Part shown: positions 19,173 to 26,813 of the stretch, one piece after another
Position numbering within the stretch: position 1 is the stretch's first letter
Layout of the letters: each line of letters starts with the position of its first letter
NCBI GenBank assembly: GCA_964451925.1
Contig: CAYVKA010000009.1
Span: 1-64,000, forward strand
Reading direction: 5' to 3'
Length of the DNA stretch: 64,000 nt
DNA from: Nevskia sp964451925
GTDB lineage: Bacteria; Pseudomonadota; Gammaproteobacteria; Nevskiales; Nevskiaceae
Notes under the pieces: model-generated
Told to the model about the DNA's origin: nothing
Seen by the model: only the letters and a program-made list of their open reading frames with translations
Database searches by the model: none
Position numbers and translations under genes: made by a program

Positions 19173-19631
19173 ATGAGCCGTTCCGATGCCGCGCTGGCCG
19201 AGGACGAGGCGGCGATCCGCCGCCTGGCGGCGCTGTACGCGCGCGCCATGGACCGCGACGAGCCGCAGCTGCTGTCCGAAATCTTCAGCGCCGAGGCGGT
19301 GCTCGAAGGCCCCGGCTTCAGCATGCAGGGCCACGCGCAGATCTGCGCCGTGCCGGCCATGCTGCGCGGCATGTATGCCCGCACCCAGCACCAGATCCAC
19401 CAGCAGACGGTGACCGTGCAGGGCGACAGCGCCGAGGCGGAAACCTACTGCAGCGCCCACCACCTCACCGTGCGCGGCGACGGCAGCGCCAGCACCCTGG
19501 TCTGGGCCATGCGCTACCACGACCGGCTGCGGCGCGAGGACGGACGCTGGCGCCTGCTGCGGCGCACCGCGCTGATCGACTGGACCGAGACGCGTCCGGC
19601 ACAATGCGCTTCCACGCCCACGCCGGGTTAG
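19173..19631 (+). CDS. SnoaL-like/NTF2-fold protein
   Basis: A 152-residue cone-shaped alpha+beta barrel protein. The N-terminal helix EDEAAIRRLAALYARAMDR and the pattern GHAQICAVPAMLRGMY then QTVTVQGDSAEAETYCSAHH are typical of SnoaL_4-type domains, which include ring-cyclising isomerases, dehydratases and orphan ligand-binding proteins. Substrate cannot be told. Last chromosomal gene before the integrated element. Confidence 0.82.
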   Translation: MSRSDAALAEDEAAIRRLAALYARAMDRDEPQLLSEIFSAEAVLEGPGFSMQGHAQICAVPAMLRGMYARTQHQIHQQTVTVQGDSAEAETYCSAHHLTVRGDGSASTLVWAMRYHDRLRREDGRWRLLRRTALIDWTETRPAQCASTPTPG

Positions 19632-19863
19632 AGCCAGAACGCGTTTCTTCATGTCCGTCTTCACCAAGGTCTTCCATTGGGCTCCGAAGTGATCCGGCGC
19701 CGTCCGAGTGGTTCCATTAAGCATCTAATATATAAAGATATTTAATCCGGCTTGATTCAGCCTCTTCCAGTGGCAGCCTAAACGAAAGTGGGGTACAAGG
19801 TGGGGTATCGAACCGCGCTCTGTATGCGCGTTTCAACTTCAATCGGTTACAGAGGAAGTGCCG

Positions 19864-21072
19864 ATGCCACTGACGGATACCAAACTGCGAAACGCCAAAC
19901 CGGGCGACAAACCCTACAAGCTAATGGATAGCTTGGGTCTCTATTTGCTCGTGACACCGAGCGGATCAAAGCTGTGGCGGTATCGATTCAAGCTGCATGG
20001 GAAAGAAGGGCTCTTCGCCATTGGCGAGTATCCGTTGATCCCGCTGGCGGCCGCGCGTACCGCGCGAGATCAGGCACGCGCACTGGTCAAGCAGCACATC
20101 CATCCGGTACATCAGCGGCAGGAAGAGCATCAGCGCCAAACCTACGAGGCGAACAACACTTTCAAGGCTGTGGCTCGCGAGTGGATTGCCCACAAGTCGG
20201 TCAAGTGGGCGGACGTTCGCCGCAAGCGTGTCGAGCGCACGCTTGAGAAAGAGGTCTTTCCAAAGATAGGTGCGTTGCCCATCAAAGAGATCTCCTCCGC
20301 CCGTCTGTTGCCCATCATTCAGGCCATTGCGAAGCGCCCAGCTCCGGTCACGGCGCTGCTTGTGCAGGAGCTCTGCGGCAGTGTGTTCCGCTATGCCATC
20401 CGGACGCTACGTGCCGAGAATGACCCAACCTATGCGCTTCGTGGTGTGGTGGAGCGCCCACGCATCAAGCACCATAGTCCGCTAAACAAAAAAGATATCT
20501 CCGTCTTCGTCCGCAAACTCGCCGACTATGGCGGCTCGCCGATGACGATCGCCGCGCTACGCTTGCTGCTGCTGACCTTCGTTCGTCCGGGGGAATTGCG
20601 GCAAGCACAGTGGATGCAGTTCGACTTCGACGCCGCCGAATGGAGGATCCCAGCAGCCGTGACCAAAATGCGGGAGCTGCACATCGTACCCTTGTCACTG
20701 CAGGCGCTGGCAACGCTCCACGAGTTGCAAAGGCACACCGGGGATCGCACTCATCTTTTTCCGAACGTGCGCCGTCCAAGTTCATACATGGCATCGACTA
20801 CGTTGAATCGGGCGTTGGAGTACCTTGGCTTCAAGGGCTCATTTTCGGCGCACGGCTTTCGCGCAACCGCCAGCACTTTGCTGAATGAACTCGGCTTCGA
20901 GGGCGATCTGATCGAACGTCAGCTGGCGCACCAGGAGCGCGACCAAGTCCGTGCCAGCTACAACCAAGCTCAATACCTCACCAAGCGAAAGGCAATGATG
21001 CAAGCCTGGGCGGACTATTTGGATTCGCTTATTGATGAGCGCAAAGTGGTCTCCTTAGACAGGGCGGCCTAA
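19864..21072 (+). CDS. Tyrosine recombinase (P4-type integrase)
   Basis: A 402-residue integrase with the N-terminal DUF4102 arm-binding domain (LTDTKLRNAKPGDKPYKL and GLYLLVTPSGSKLWRYRF). Catalytic residues are visible: Arg in TFVRPGELRQAQ (about residue 241), Lys in AVTKMRELH, HGFR (about residue 330), His in ERQLAHQ and the nucleophile Tyr in ASYNQAQY (about residue 366). GAGG sits before the ATG; an in-frame GTG lies two codons upstream. It probably integrated the 19.7-25.85 kb element. The AT-rich leader (19720-19760) contrasts with the flanking chromosome. No tRNA gene is recognisable beside it. Confidence 0.96.
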   Translation: MPLTDTKLRNAKPGDKPYKLMDSLGLYLLVTPSGSKLWRYRFKLHGKEGLFAIGEYPLIPLAAARTARDQARALVKQHIHPVHQRQEEHQRQTYEANNTFKAVAREWIAHKSVKWADVRRKRVERTLEKEVFPKIGALPIKEISSARLLPIIQAIAKRPAPVTALLVQELCGSVFRYAIRTLRAENDPTYALRGVVERPRIKHHSPLNKKDISVFVRKLADYGGSPMTIAALRLLLLTFVRPGELRQAQWMQFDFDAAEWRIPAAVTKMRELHIVPLSLQALATLHELQRHTGDRTHLFPNVRRPSSYMASTTLNRALEYLGFKGSFSAHGFRATASTLLNELGFEGDLIERQLAHQERDQVRASYNQAQYLTKRKAMMQAWADYLDSLIDERKVVSLDRAA

Positions 21073-21142
21073 GCTCCGTCTATCAAGATAAATCCAGTTA
21101 AGTCATTGATTTAATAGAATATATATTGATTAAGCAATTTGG

Positions 21143-21170
21143 TTGACAAGGTTGACGAAGAGCGTAGACT
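21143..21170 (+). promoter_or_regulatory. Sigma-70 promoter for the toxin-antitoxin pair
   Basis: TTGACA, a 16-base spacer and TAGACT predict a transcript start near 21177. That places the ATG at 21201 just downstream and excludes the upstream in-frame GTG (21171) as the antitoxin start. AT-rich DNA lies immediately upstream. Confidence 0.6.
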
Positions 21171-21200
21171 GTGGATCGAACCACAGCTCATTTCACCCTT

Positions 21201-21833
21201 ATGGAACACATCGCCAAACTCCCGTCCAATCCCCAGCAAGCTGTCAGGGGCATCATTGAGGAAGTCATTGGAAGCGCCAGCGGTCTCGTCCGCCGGCTGC
21301 GCGGTGTTCCCGAGCAGCAGCTTTTGGACATTGCGCAAAAACTCGCCCCTGACCTCGATCTTGAGCAAGACTCCGCTGAGACCATTCGGCGCCTTCGCCT
21401 GGTTCTGGACGGCATCGAGACCGCTCAAATCCGGGCGCGCAATTCGCATGCGCTGCAGAGTGCTAAAGATCGCGCTAAGAAAATAAAAATCGACCTGGTT
21501 GCCGGAGGCGAGCTGGTGCCCTCCGAAGTGCTTGCGAAGACTCTCGGCATTTCGCGTCAGGCCGTTCACAAAGGCCTCAAGAGCAAGCGTTTCTTTGCCC
21601 TGGAGGCGGGTGGGCGCGAGCTCTACTATCCCGCCTTTTTCGCCGACAAGGAACTCCGAGAAGCCGGCCTGGACGAAGCACTCGCCATACTGGCCAGCGA
21701 AAACGCATGGAATAAATGGCTATTCTTCACCACTCCAAGCGGAGTTCTCAGCGGGCTGAAACCGATTGAGGCGCTGAAGCGAAACAAGCGCGAGCAAGTC
21801 CTGACGGCCGCTCGCGCCTACCTGGAACGGTAA
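21201..21833 (+). CDS. Antitoxin of RES-Xre system (Xre/MbcA/ParS-like)
   Basis: A 210-residue DNA-binding antitoxin. A helix-turn-helix is seen in VPSEVLAKTLGISRQAVHKGL (about residues 105-125). The C-terminal domain NKWLFFTTPSGVLSGLKPIE followed by ALKRNKREQVLTAARAYL is the toxin-binding pattern of Xre-MbcA-ParS antitoxins (W..TP...L.G..P.EAL). It is longer at the N-terminus than common members, with an extra ~90-residue helical part. It precedes the RES-domain gene by 21 bases, the usual order. It likely represses its own promoter. Confidence 0.82.
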   Translation: MEHIAKLPSNPQQAVRGIIEEVIGSASGLVRRLRGVPEQQLLDIAQKLAPDLDLEQDSAETIRRLRLVLDGIETAQIRARNSHALQSAKDRAKKIKIDLVAGGELVPSEVLAKTLGISRQAVHKGLKSKRFFALEAGGRELYYPAFFADKELREAGLDEALAILASENAWNKWLFFTTPSGVLSGLKPIEALKRNKREQVLTAARAYLER

Positions 21834-21854
21834 GCGCCCAGCCGCCTACTATTC

Positions 21855-22442
21855 ATGGCTCTCGCCAAACCTTCGCCTGATTTTGCGAATCAGGCCCTCG
21901 CAATCGAGCACGTCGAGCCCACCACCCTTGTTCGAGTAACCCGGTATCCTGATACCGAGCCCTACTTCGGGAAAACCGGCGGCAATCGCTTCGACGACTC
22001 TTTGCGAGGATTTGGCGTCTGCTACGCCGGGCAGGAGCTCTTGGTGGCGTTCGCGGAAACCATCCTGCATGACGCCCTTCCGTTCGGCGGCGAATACCGG
22101 GTGGCGGAGGAAAAACTTGCGGATCGCCATGTCGTCAGCTTTTATGGCGAACCCCTTGACCTGGCCAATCTGACCGGCCCGGCTCTCAAGCGCCTCGGCG
22201 GTACCAACGAGATTTCGGCAGAAGTCCCCTACAACACGCCACAGCTTTGGTCCAGAGCCGTCTACGAGCATCCGAGCAATGCCGACGGGTTGATTTACGT
22301 CTCGCGCCACATCAACACTCGCGTCGCTTTCGCGTTGTTTGAGCGCTCGCGGAGCAAACTTCGCCGCGCTATGAAAACGCCCTTGCTCAGTCATCCTGAG
22401 CTAGCGGATGTTCTCGACACTCTCGGTGTCGCCGTGTTCTAG
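21855..22442 (+). CDS. RES-domain toxin
   Basis: A 195-residue protein with the RES-domain layout. It has an Arg in LVRVTRYPDTEP, then GNRFDDSLRGFGVCYAGQEL and the Glu in VAFAETILHDAL, and the late Ser/Arg segment GLIYVSRHINTRVAFALFERS. RES toxins of the ParT/MbcT type deplete NAD+ (or modify a target using it); this is family knowledge, not shown here. The 3' end overlaps the convergent AlpA-type gene by 42 bases. Confidence 0.85.
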   Translation: MALAKPSPDFANQALAIEHVEPTTLVRVTRYPDTEPYFGKTGGNRFDDSLRGFGVCYAGQELLVAFAETILHDALPFGGEYRVAEEKLADRHVVSFYGEPLDLANLTGPALKRLGGTNEISAEVPYNTPQLWSRAVYEHPSNADGLIYVSRHINTRVAFALFERSRSKLRRAMKTPLLSHPELADVLDTLGVAVF

Positions 22443-22634
22443 CTTGCCGGTCCTTTCTGCCCGTCTCCGTTGTATCCAGGCGTCGATCTCCGATTCCATC
22501 CACCCCACGCTGTTCCCGCCTAATGGCACCGACGTCGGAAAGGTCCCCAGACGCATACGCTCGTAGATAGTCGAGCGGCTCAGCCCCGTCGCCGTCTTTA
22601 CAGCCGACAGCCGCAGAATCGTGTCGGACAACAT
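22401..22634 (-). CDS. AlpA-family helix-turn-helix regulator
   Basis: A 77-residue MerR/excisionase-like DNA-binding protein with the AlpA pattern LRLSAVKTATGLSRSTIYER followed by MRLGTFPTSVPLGGNSVGW and a helical end SEIDAWIQRRR. AlpA proteins typically regulate integrase or excision functions of P4-like satellites and islands. GGAG lies 7 bases before the ATG. Convergent with, and overlapping, the toxin gene end. Confidence 0.9.
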   Translation of the reverse strand: MLSDTILRLSAVKTATGLSRSTIYERMRLGTFPTSVPLGGNSVGWMESEIDAWIQRRRAERTGKLEHGDTESVENIR

Positions 22635-23064
22635 AGGAATGCTCCATGACTTGACGGAGCCACCATGCCGAACGGCACCGCGGCAGACAGCTGGAAAACC
22701 CTACGCAGTTCGAATGGATTTTCAACCGAAAATACCTATGCCGCTGCTCGGATTTCCAACTTGACATCGCAAAAGGCTGTCTGGGCCAGCTGTCCGTCCC
22801 GACAGGTACCAAGAAGGCCCAAAGGAAGGGCAAGGGGCGCGAAGGGCAAAGGCGCCTATCCTAAAGGGCTCCTGAAAGGGCTTGCTCCAGCTTATTCACC
22901 CAAAGGGCAGCGCCTGCTCTAGTATTCTCCCCAAAAGAGAAAACCTGCCGCAACACGGCGCTATATCCCCCTTGCTCCCAAATATAAAAAAGAGCACGAT
23001 CCTTTCATGCGCTTGCTCCAAGCGGGCATCGCACCAGGTGACGATTGGCCGACGCGTCGCCTGT

Positions 23065-23119
23065 CCCAAGCAGCTTCGGATCGGGCAGAGCTGCGCGATT
23101 TTCCGGATCGCGGTCCGTG
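23065..23119 (+). repeat. Imperfect direct repeat, copy A
   Basis: This copy starts CCCAAGCAGCTTCGGATCGG and continues with GGCAGAGC and GCGCG blocks and a GGTCC near its end. About 44 of 54 aligned positions match copy B at 23691-23742 by eye. Similarity may extend about 25 bases further upstream (ATCGC, GACGA and GTCGC blocks). Confidence 0.6.
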
Positions 23120-23367
23120 TTTCACACCCCAACCACCATCGGGTGGTCGATGTTGCAATAACCGATGCGTCCCTTCGCCGGAGACGCTCCCAGGCCTTGG
23201 TTTGCATGCACCAGGCCACGGCCCGCTGCGCCTTCCTCCCGGACTGCGACGCTCAAGGACCTCCCTCCGTAGGGCTTTTCTGACGCCCTGAGATCCGCTG
23301 AGCGAATTACCAGCCGCGACTGAGCTAGATCCCGGCTGCTTCAGCTCGATCAGCATCGTCTGATGGC

Positions 23368-23425
23368 CTCCGCCTGGAGCGACACCGTCGCTCCAGGCGG
23401 AGTACTTCGTCAAAGTGACGAAGTA
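23368..23425. repeat. Two abutting perfect hairpins with 3-nt loops
   Basis: Hairpin 1 has a 16-bp perfect stem (CTCCGCCTGGAGCGAC, loop ACC, right arm 23387-23402). Hairpin 2 begins at the very next base with a 10-bp perfect stem (TACTTCGTCA, loop AAG, right arm 23416-23425). No poly-T follows, so neither is a typical intrinsic terminator. Confidence 0.8.
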
Positions 23426-23513
23426 CAGTTGTTCCGGGGATGAATCTCTGGCGCAGCCAAAGCCTCAGTTGCCTGCGGCATTTACCGATCCGCATGGGCC
23501 TGGCGCATGCGCA

Positions 23514-23546
23514 CTCTCTTTTGGCCTGGGCAAGGCCAAAAGAGAG
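23514..23546. repeat. Perfect 13-bp hairpin
   Basis: CTCTCTTTTGGCC, loop TGGGCAA, GGCCAAAAGAGAG. It is the third strong inverted repeat within 180 bases, with no adjacent gene end that needs a terminator. Confidence 0.75.
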
Positions 23547-23690
23547 GGCGCCGCCACTGGCCCAATGGGCTGATGGCACAAGGCTGCGGCAGTCCGCCCC
23601 CACTATTCTTGTTGGATGAGGCAATAGTTGGGCGGGCCAAGGGGCTGAAGCAGTACCGGTTTCATCGCTGGCGACGAGCGCATCGTCGCA

Positions 23691-23742
23691 CCCAAGCCGC
23701 TTCGGACCCGGCAGAGCGGCGCGGTCTTCGGACCGGGGTCCT
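23691..23742 (+). repeat. Imperfect direct repeat, copy B
   Basis: Starts CCCAAGCCGCTTCGGACCCG and matches copy A (23065-23119) in blocks CCCAAGC, GCTTCGGA, GGCAGAGC, GCGCG and GGTCC. The two copies lie about 626 bases apart, on either side of the hairpin cluster. Confidence 0.6.
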
Positions 23743-24111
23743 CGTAGTCCTACTCCGAGCCTGCGGGCTCCTGCTTCAAACCACGTCGCCTTCGGCGACG
23801 CTGCCGCGCCGAGCCTCCGGCCGCGGCGGGATCGGGCTGTCCCACAGCCCGGCCCGCCGTCTCATGGCGCGCCTCCCGATTCTGGCCGTTGGCCGGCCAG
23901 TGGGCATCGGGAGCATTCACTGATGGGTGGGTCTGTCCCACACACCGTCCGGAGGGACGGGCATGGCGCAATGCCATCCGCTCGCAAGAGCGGTTTTCCG
24001 GCTGGCTGGAAACAGTCGCCGGGAAAGCAGGTAAACGCTCAAGTGAAGCCGCGGACTCTCCCCCACGGGAAGTCCAGAACCGCCCAGGTCCCAGGTTTGA
24101 AGGAGTCGGCA

Positions 24112-25074
24112 ATGAGGAAGAATGGAGAGAGCAGCAATAGCAGTGGTGGTCGTAGTGGCCCCGGCGGCGGCTGGAAAGCCTCGCTGGCCGCCGTGTTGAA
24201 ACAGCACAACGGCGCCAAGCAGGACGGCACCGTCGCCAGCTATGCGACCCAGGACAAGCGGGCGGACGTGCTGTACGCCGGGTTCAAGGAGTTGCGGCAG
24301 TTGGGCTACCGGCTGGACGTGGTGCAAAGCCTGCGCGGCAAGCATGTGGAAGCGCTGGTCCAGGGCTGGCAGGCGCGCGGCCTTTCGGCATCGACGATCC
24401 AGAACAATCTGTCGGTGTTCCGGACGTTCTCGGAGTGGATCGGCAAGGCTGGGATGGTGCAGCGGGTGGAACATTACCTCGGCCCCGGCGTAGCCAGGCG
24501 CACGTCCATCGCCAGCCAGGACCGCAGTTGGTCGGCCAAGGGCATCGACATCGCTGCCAAAATCGAGCAGGTCCGCGCCAAAGATCCGCGGGTAGCGATC
24601 CAACTGGAATTGCAGGCGGCGTTCGGGTTGAGAGCGCGGGAGGCAATGCAGCTCCGCCCGCACATCGCCGACAAGGGCACCTACCTGTCCGTCACCCACG
24701 GCACCAAGGGCGGCCGGGACCGGGTGGAGCCGATCCGTACGGCGCAGCAGCGAGAAGTGCTGGACCGAGCCAAGGCCTTCTGTGCCACGCCGGCGTCCAG
24801 TACCAGCGATCCCCATCGGAAGCTGCACCAGTGGAAAAACCACTACTACCAGGTAGTGCGATCCTGCGGGATTACCCGCGAGGACGGGATCACCTCCCAC
24901 GGCCTGCGGCACCAGTATGCCAATGACCGCTACCGACAGCTGGCGGGCAGGGAGTCGCCGGTGCGGGGTAGCGGAGGTGTGGCCCCGGATGCCGATCGCG
25001 CGGCACGCCTGATCGTTGCGGAAGAGCTGGGGCACAGTCGGGAGTCGATCACTGGACACTATCTCGGGCGATGA
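24112..25074 (+). CDS. Second tyrosine recombinase (Integrase_1-type)
   Basis: A 320-residue site-specific recombinase unrelated in layout to the first. It has an N-terminal SAM-like domain (SYATQDKRADVLYAGFKELR and SASTIQNNLSVFRTFSEWIG) and catalytic residues Arg in FGLRAREAMQLRP, Lys in GTKGGRDRVE, HGLRH, His in ELGHSRESITGHYLGR and the Tyr in that same segment. This matches the proteobacterial integrase-domain group often found in islands. GGAG precedes the ATG; the frame is open upstream, but the Gly/Ser-rich MRKNGESSNSSGG start is reasonable. It is followed 71 bases later by a partner gene. Confidence 0.9.
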   Translation: MRKNGESSNSSGGRSGPGGGWKASLAAVLKQHNGAKQDGTVASYATQDKRADVLYAGFKELRQLGYRLDVVQSLRGKHVEALVQGWQARGLSASTIQNNLSVFRTFSEWIGKAGMVQRVEHYLGPGVARRTSIASQDRSWSAKGIDIAAKIEQVRAKDPRVAIQLELQAAFGLRAREAMQLRPHIADKGTYLSVTHGTKGGRDRVEPIRTAQQREVLDRAKAFCATPASSTSDPHRKLHQWKNHYYQVVRSCGITREDGITSHGLRHQYANDRYRQLAGRESPVRGSGGVAPDADRAARLIVAEELGHSRESITGHYLGR

Positions 25075-25145
25075 TTCTGGAAGCACACGGGACTAAGATG
25101 AACCATCCACGGTGAACGGAGACCAAGTGCTCCAGGATCAGGACC

Positions 25146-25841
25146 ATGGCCTTGCCGCAACTGGATATCTTTTCGACCGAGCAGGTAGCCAAGCGCTGGG
25201 GTGTCAAAGCCGATGACGTTGACCAGCTCATCCGCGAACGAGAGCTTGCCGAGGCCTTCATCTTTTCGGGTCCCGCCCGTTTGCGGCTTGGGGATACGAT
25301 CCATCCGGAACCACGGCTCGATCCCATGCGGCTCCAGTTGCTCGTCAGCGCCCAGCGGACCATGCCCGACAAGTGGCGCTGGCCGCTGAGCCAGGTACGG
25401 CGGATCTTTGCCGTGGCCGGTGCCGGATTGGGCCGGATTTCCCTGGCGCAATACTGCCAGTACGAGACGGCCCGAAAACTGGGCTGGGCGGCTGAGTTTG
25501 AGGTGGAGCAATCGCTTCAGATCGGTTCTGAGAAGACCTGGGTTGCGTACGAGGACCTGCGCAACTACGAAACCGCCCATGGCATCAACAAGCCGCAAGG
25601 CACATCGAGCAGCCGTCGGGCCGCGCCGAGCCCCCCTCGGGATACCCGCAAGCCACGCTGCCAAGTGGCGGCCGAGCTTCTCTGGCGCGGGAATCCGGAA
25701 CTAACCCTCGCTGCGGTCTACCAGCACGCATGGGTACAGGACATCGCCTGTGAGAAACAACCGCCACCGCTGACGCTGTTTGAAAGCTGCGTGAAGCATC
25801 TCGATCCGAAGCGAAACGCGGCTTCCCAGACAAGTAGATAA
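25146..25841 (+). CDS. Conserved-looking hypothetical protein paired with the second integrase
   Basis: A 231-residue protein with no enzyme signature. The N-terminus (DIFSTEQVAKRWGVKADDVD) looks like a MerR/helix-turn-helix-type winged-helix entry, followed by a predicted strand region (EAFIFSGPARLRLGD). The second half is basic with a disordered SSSRRAAPSPPRDTRKP linker. It may be a recombination directionality or regulatory partner of the recombinase, judged only from adjacency. It is the last gene of the element; its stop lies 10 bases from the convergent KAS III-like gene. Confidence 0.6.
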   Translation: MALPQLDIFSTEQVAKRWGVKADDVDQLIRERELAEAFIFSGPARLRLGDTIHPEPRLDPMRLQLLVSAQRTMPDKWRWPLSQVRRIFAVAGAGLGRISLAQYCQYETARKLGWAAEFEVEQSLQIGSEKTWVAYEDLRNYETAHGINKPQGTSSSRRAAPSPPRDTRKPRCQVAAELLWRGNPELTLAAVYQHAWVQDIACEKQPPPLTLFESCVKHLDPKRNAASQTSR

Positions 25842-25851
25842 TCCAGAGACC

Positions 25852-26784
25852 TCAATCGGTGCGGGTCAACACAGTGCTGGCCCAGGACAGGCCGCCGCCG
25901 AAGCCGCTGATCAGCACCCGGCGGTCGTCGGGAGCAAGGTTCTGCTCCAGCGCGATGGGAATGGCGGAGCAGCCGGTGTCGCCATAGGCCGCGGCATGGA
26001 AGCTGGCCTTGTCGGCGGTGCCTAGCTTGAGCGCCAGAGCATCCACAAAGGCCCGACCGAGCTGGGGCAGGATGAGACGGTCGATCTGCGGCATGGTCAG
26101 CTTATTGCTTTTCAAGGCGCGAGCAATGCTTTGGGGGAGGCGCTCCAGGGCGGAGTTTCGGACCGCCGGGAAGTCTAGGCGCAGCCGGCCGCCAAGCTCT
26201 ATGCGGACTTCGAAGGTCCGACCCATGACGCCAGCGGTGCCGAAATCGCAGGCGCCGATCGTCCATTTCGGCTTGTCGGACAAGACGGTCACGGTCGCGG
26301 CGTCACCGAACAGCAGCCCGACGGGGTGATCAAGGTCCTGGATCATGCGGGAATGGGGCTCGGCGGTGAACAACAGGCCACAGCGCAAGCCGTTTGCCTC
26401 CATGAAGCCTTTTGCTACCGCCAGGCCGTAGACGTAGCCGGAACCACCCAGACCGAGATCGAAGGCGGCGCAGGTTTCCGGCAGTTTGAGCCGGCGCTGC
26501 ACCCGAGCGGCGACATGGGGGATGCCGTAGCCGTCCGGATTTTGGGTGACGACCACGACGCAATCGACATCGTCCGGCTCGAAGGTGGGGATGGCGTCGA
26601 GAAGCTTGCTGGCGGCGGCCAGGCACAGGTCAGAGGCTTCGTTACCCGGGTAGCTGCGGGCGAGATGGGTGATGCCGAACTCGGCGTCGAGCTCGTCGGG
26701 GCTGACACCCATCGCTTGCGCTAGGGCCTCGGTTTCGATGCGGGATTCGGGAATCGTGCTGAAGATGAAGGCGATGCCGATCAT
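25852..26784 (-). CDS. KAS III-like (FabH fold) protein lacking catalytic residues
   Basis: A 310-residue thiolase-fold protein that aligns along its length with beta-ketoacyl-ACP synthase III: IPESRIETEALAQAMGVSPDEL, TQNPDGYGIPHVAARVQ, LLFGDAATVTVL and the closing ISGFGGGLSWAS. The three catalytic positions are changed. The nucleophile site AFDxxAAC is AFDLGLGG (Cys to Gly), the His site PHQAN is LPQLG (His to Pro), and the Asn site GNT is YGDT (Asn to Asp). It therefore cannot act as a normal condensing enzyme. A partner-subunit (PqsB-like) or acyl-transfer role is possible. It lies 29 bases after prpC on the same strand; the frame is open far upstream, but ATG-IGIAF is the natural start. 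Confidence 0.85.
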   Translation of the reverse strand: MIGIAFIFSTIPESRIETEALAQAMGVSPDELDAEFGITHLARSYPGNEASDLCLAAASKLLDAIPTFEPDDVDCVVVVTQNPDGYGIPHVAARVQRRLKLPETCAAFDLGLGGSGYVYGLAVAKGFMEANGLRCGLLFTAEPHSRMIQDLDHPVGLLFGDAATVTVLSDKPKWTIGACDFGTAGVMGRTFEVRIELGGRLRLDFPAVRNSALERLPQSIARALKSNKLTMPQIDRLILPQLGRAFVDALALKLGTADKASFHAAAYGDTGCSAIPIALEQNLAPDDRRVLISGFGGGLSWASTVLTRTD

Positions 26785-26813
26785 GTCCGCGGCCCCTAAG
26801 GTGCATAGCGCAA

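Larger units (their letters stand above)
22635..24111. other. 1.48-kb region without convincing genes, hairpin- and repeat-rich
   Basis: Open frames here lack consistent codon character, start signals and recognisable domains. The region contains AAAGGGC-rich tracts (22830-22910), an imperfect ~55-bp direct repeat (23065-23119 and 23691-23742), and three strong perfect hairpins (23368-23402, 23403-23425, 23514-23546). It lies between two integrase modules, so it could be a junction of two elements, an origin or transfer region, or hold structured RNA. None of these is proven. Confidence 0.55.

Noticed and set aside
19800..19830. T-loop-like GGTTCGATACC on the minus strand, suggesting a tRNA at the integration site
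   Set aside because: The bases on either side do not pair into a T-stem and no acceptor or anticodon arms could be found.
22961..23413. 150-residue minus-strand frame in the gene-free stretch of the mobile element
   Set aside because: It runs through one arm of the perfect hairpins and the direct repeat, has atypical composition and no start signal.
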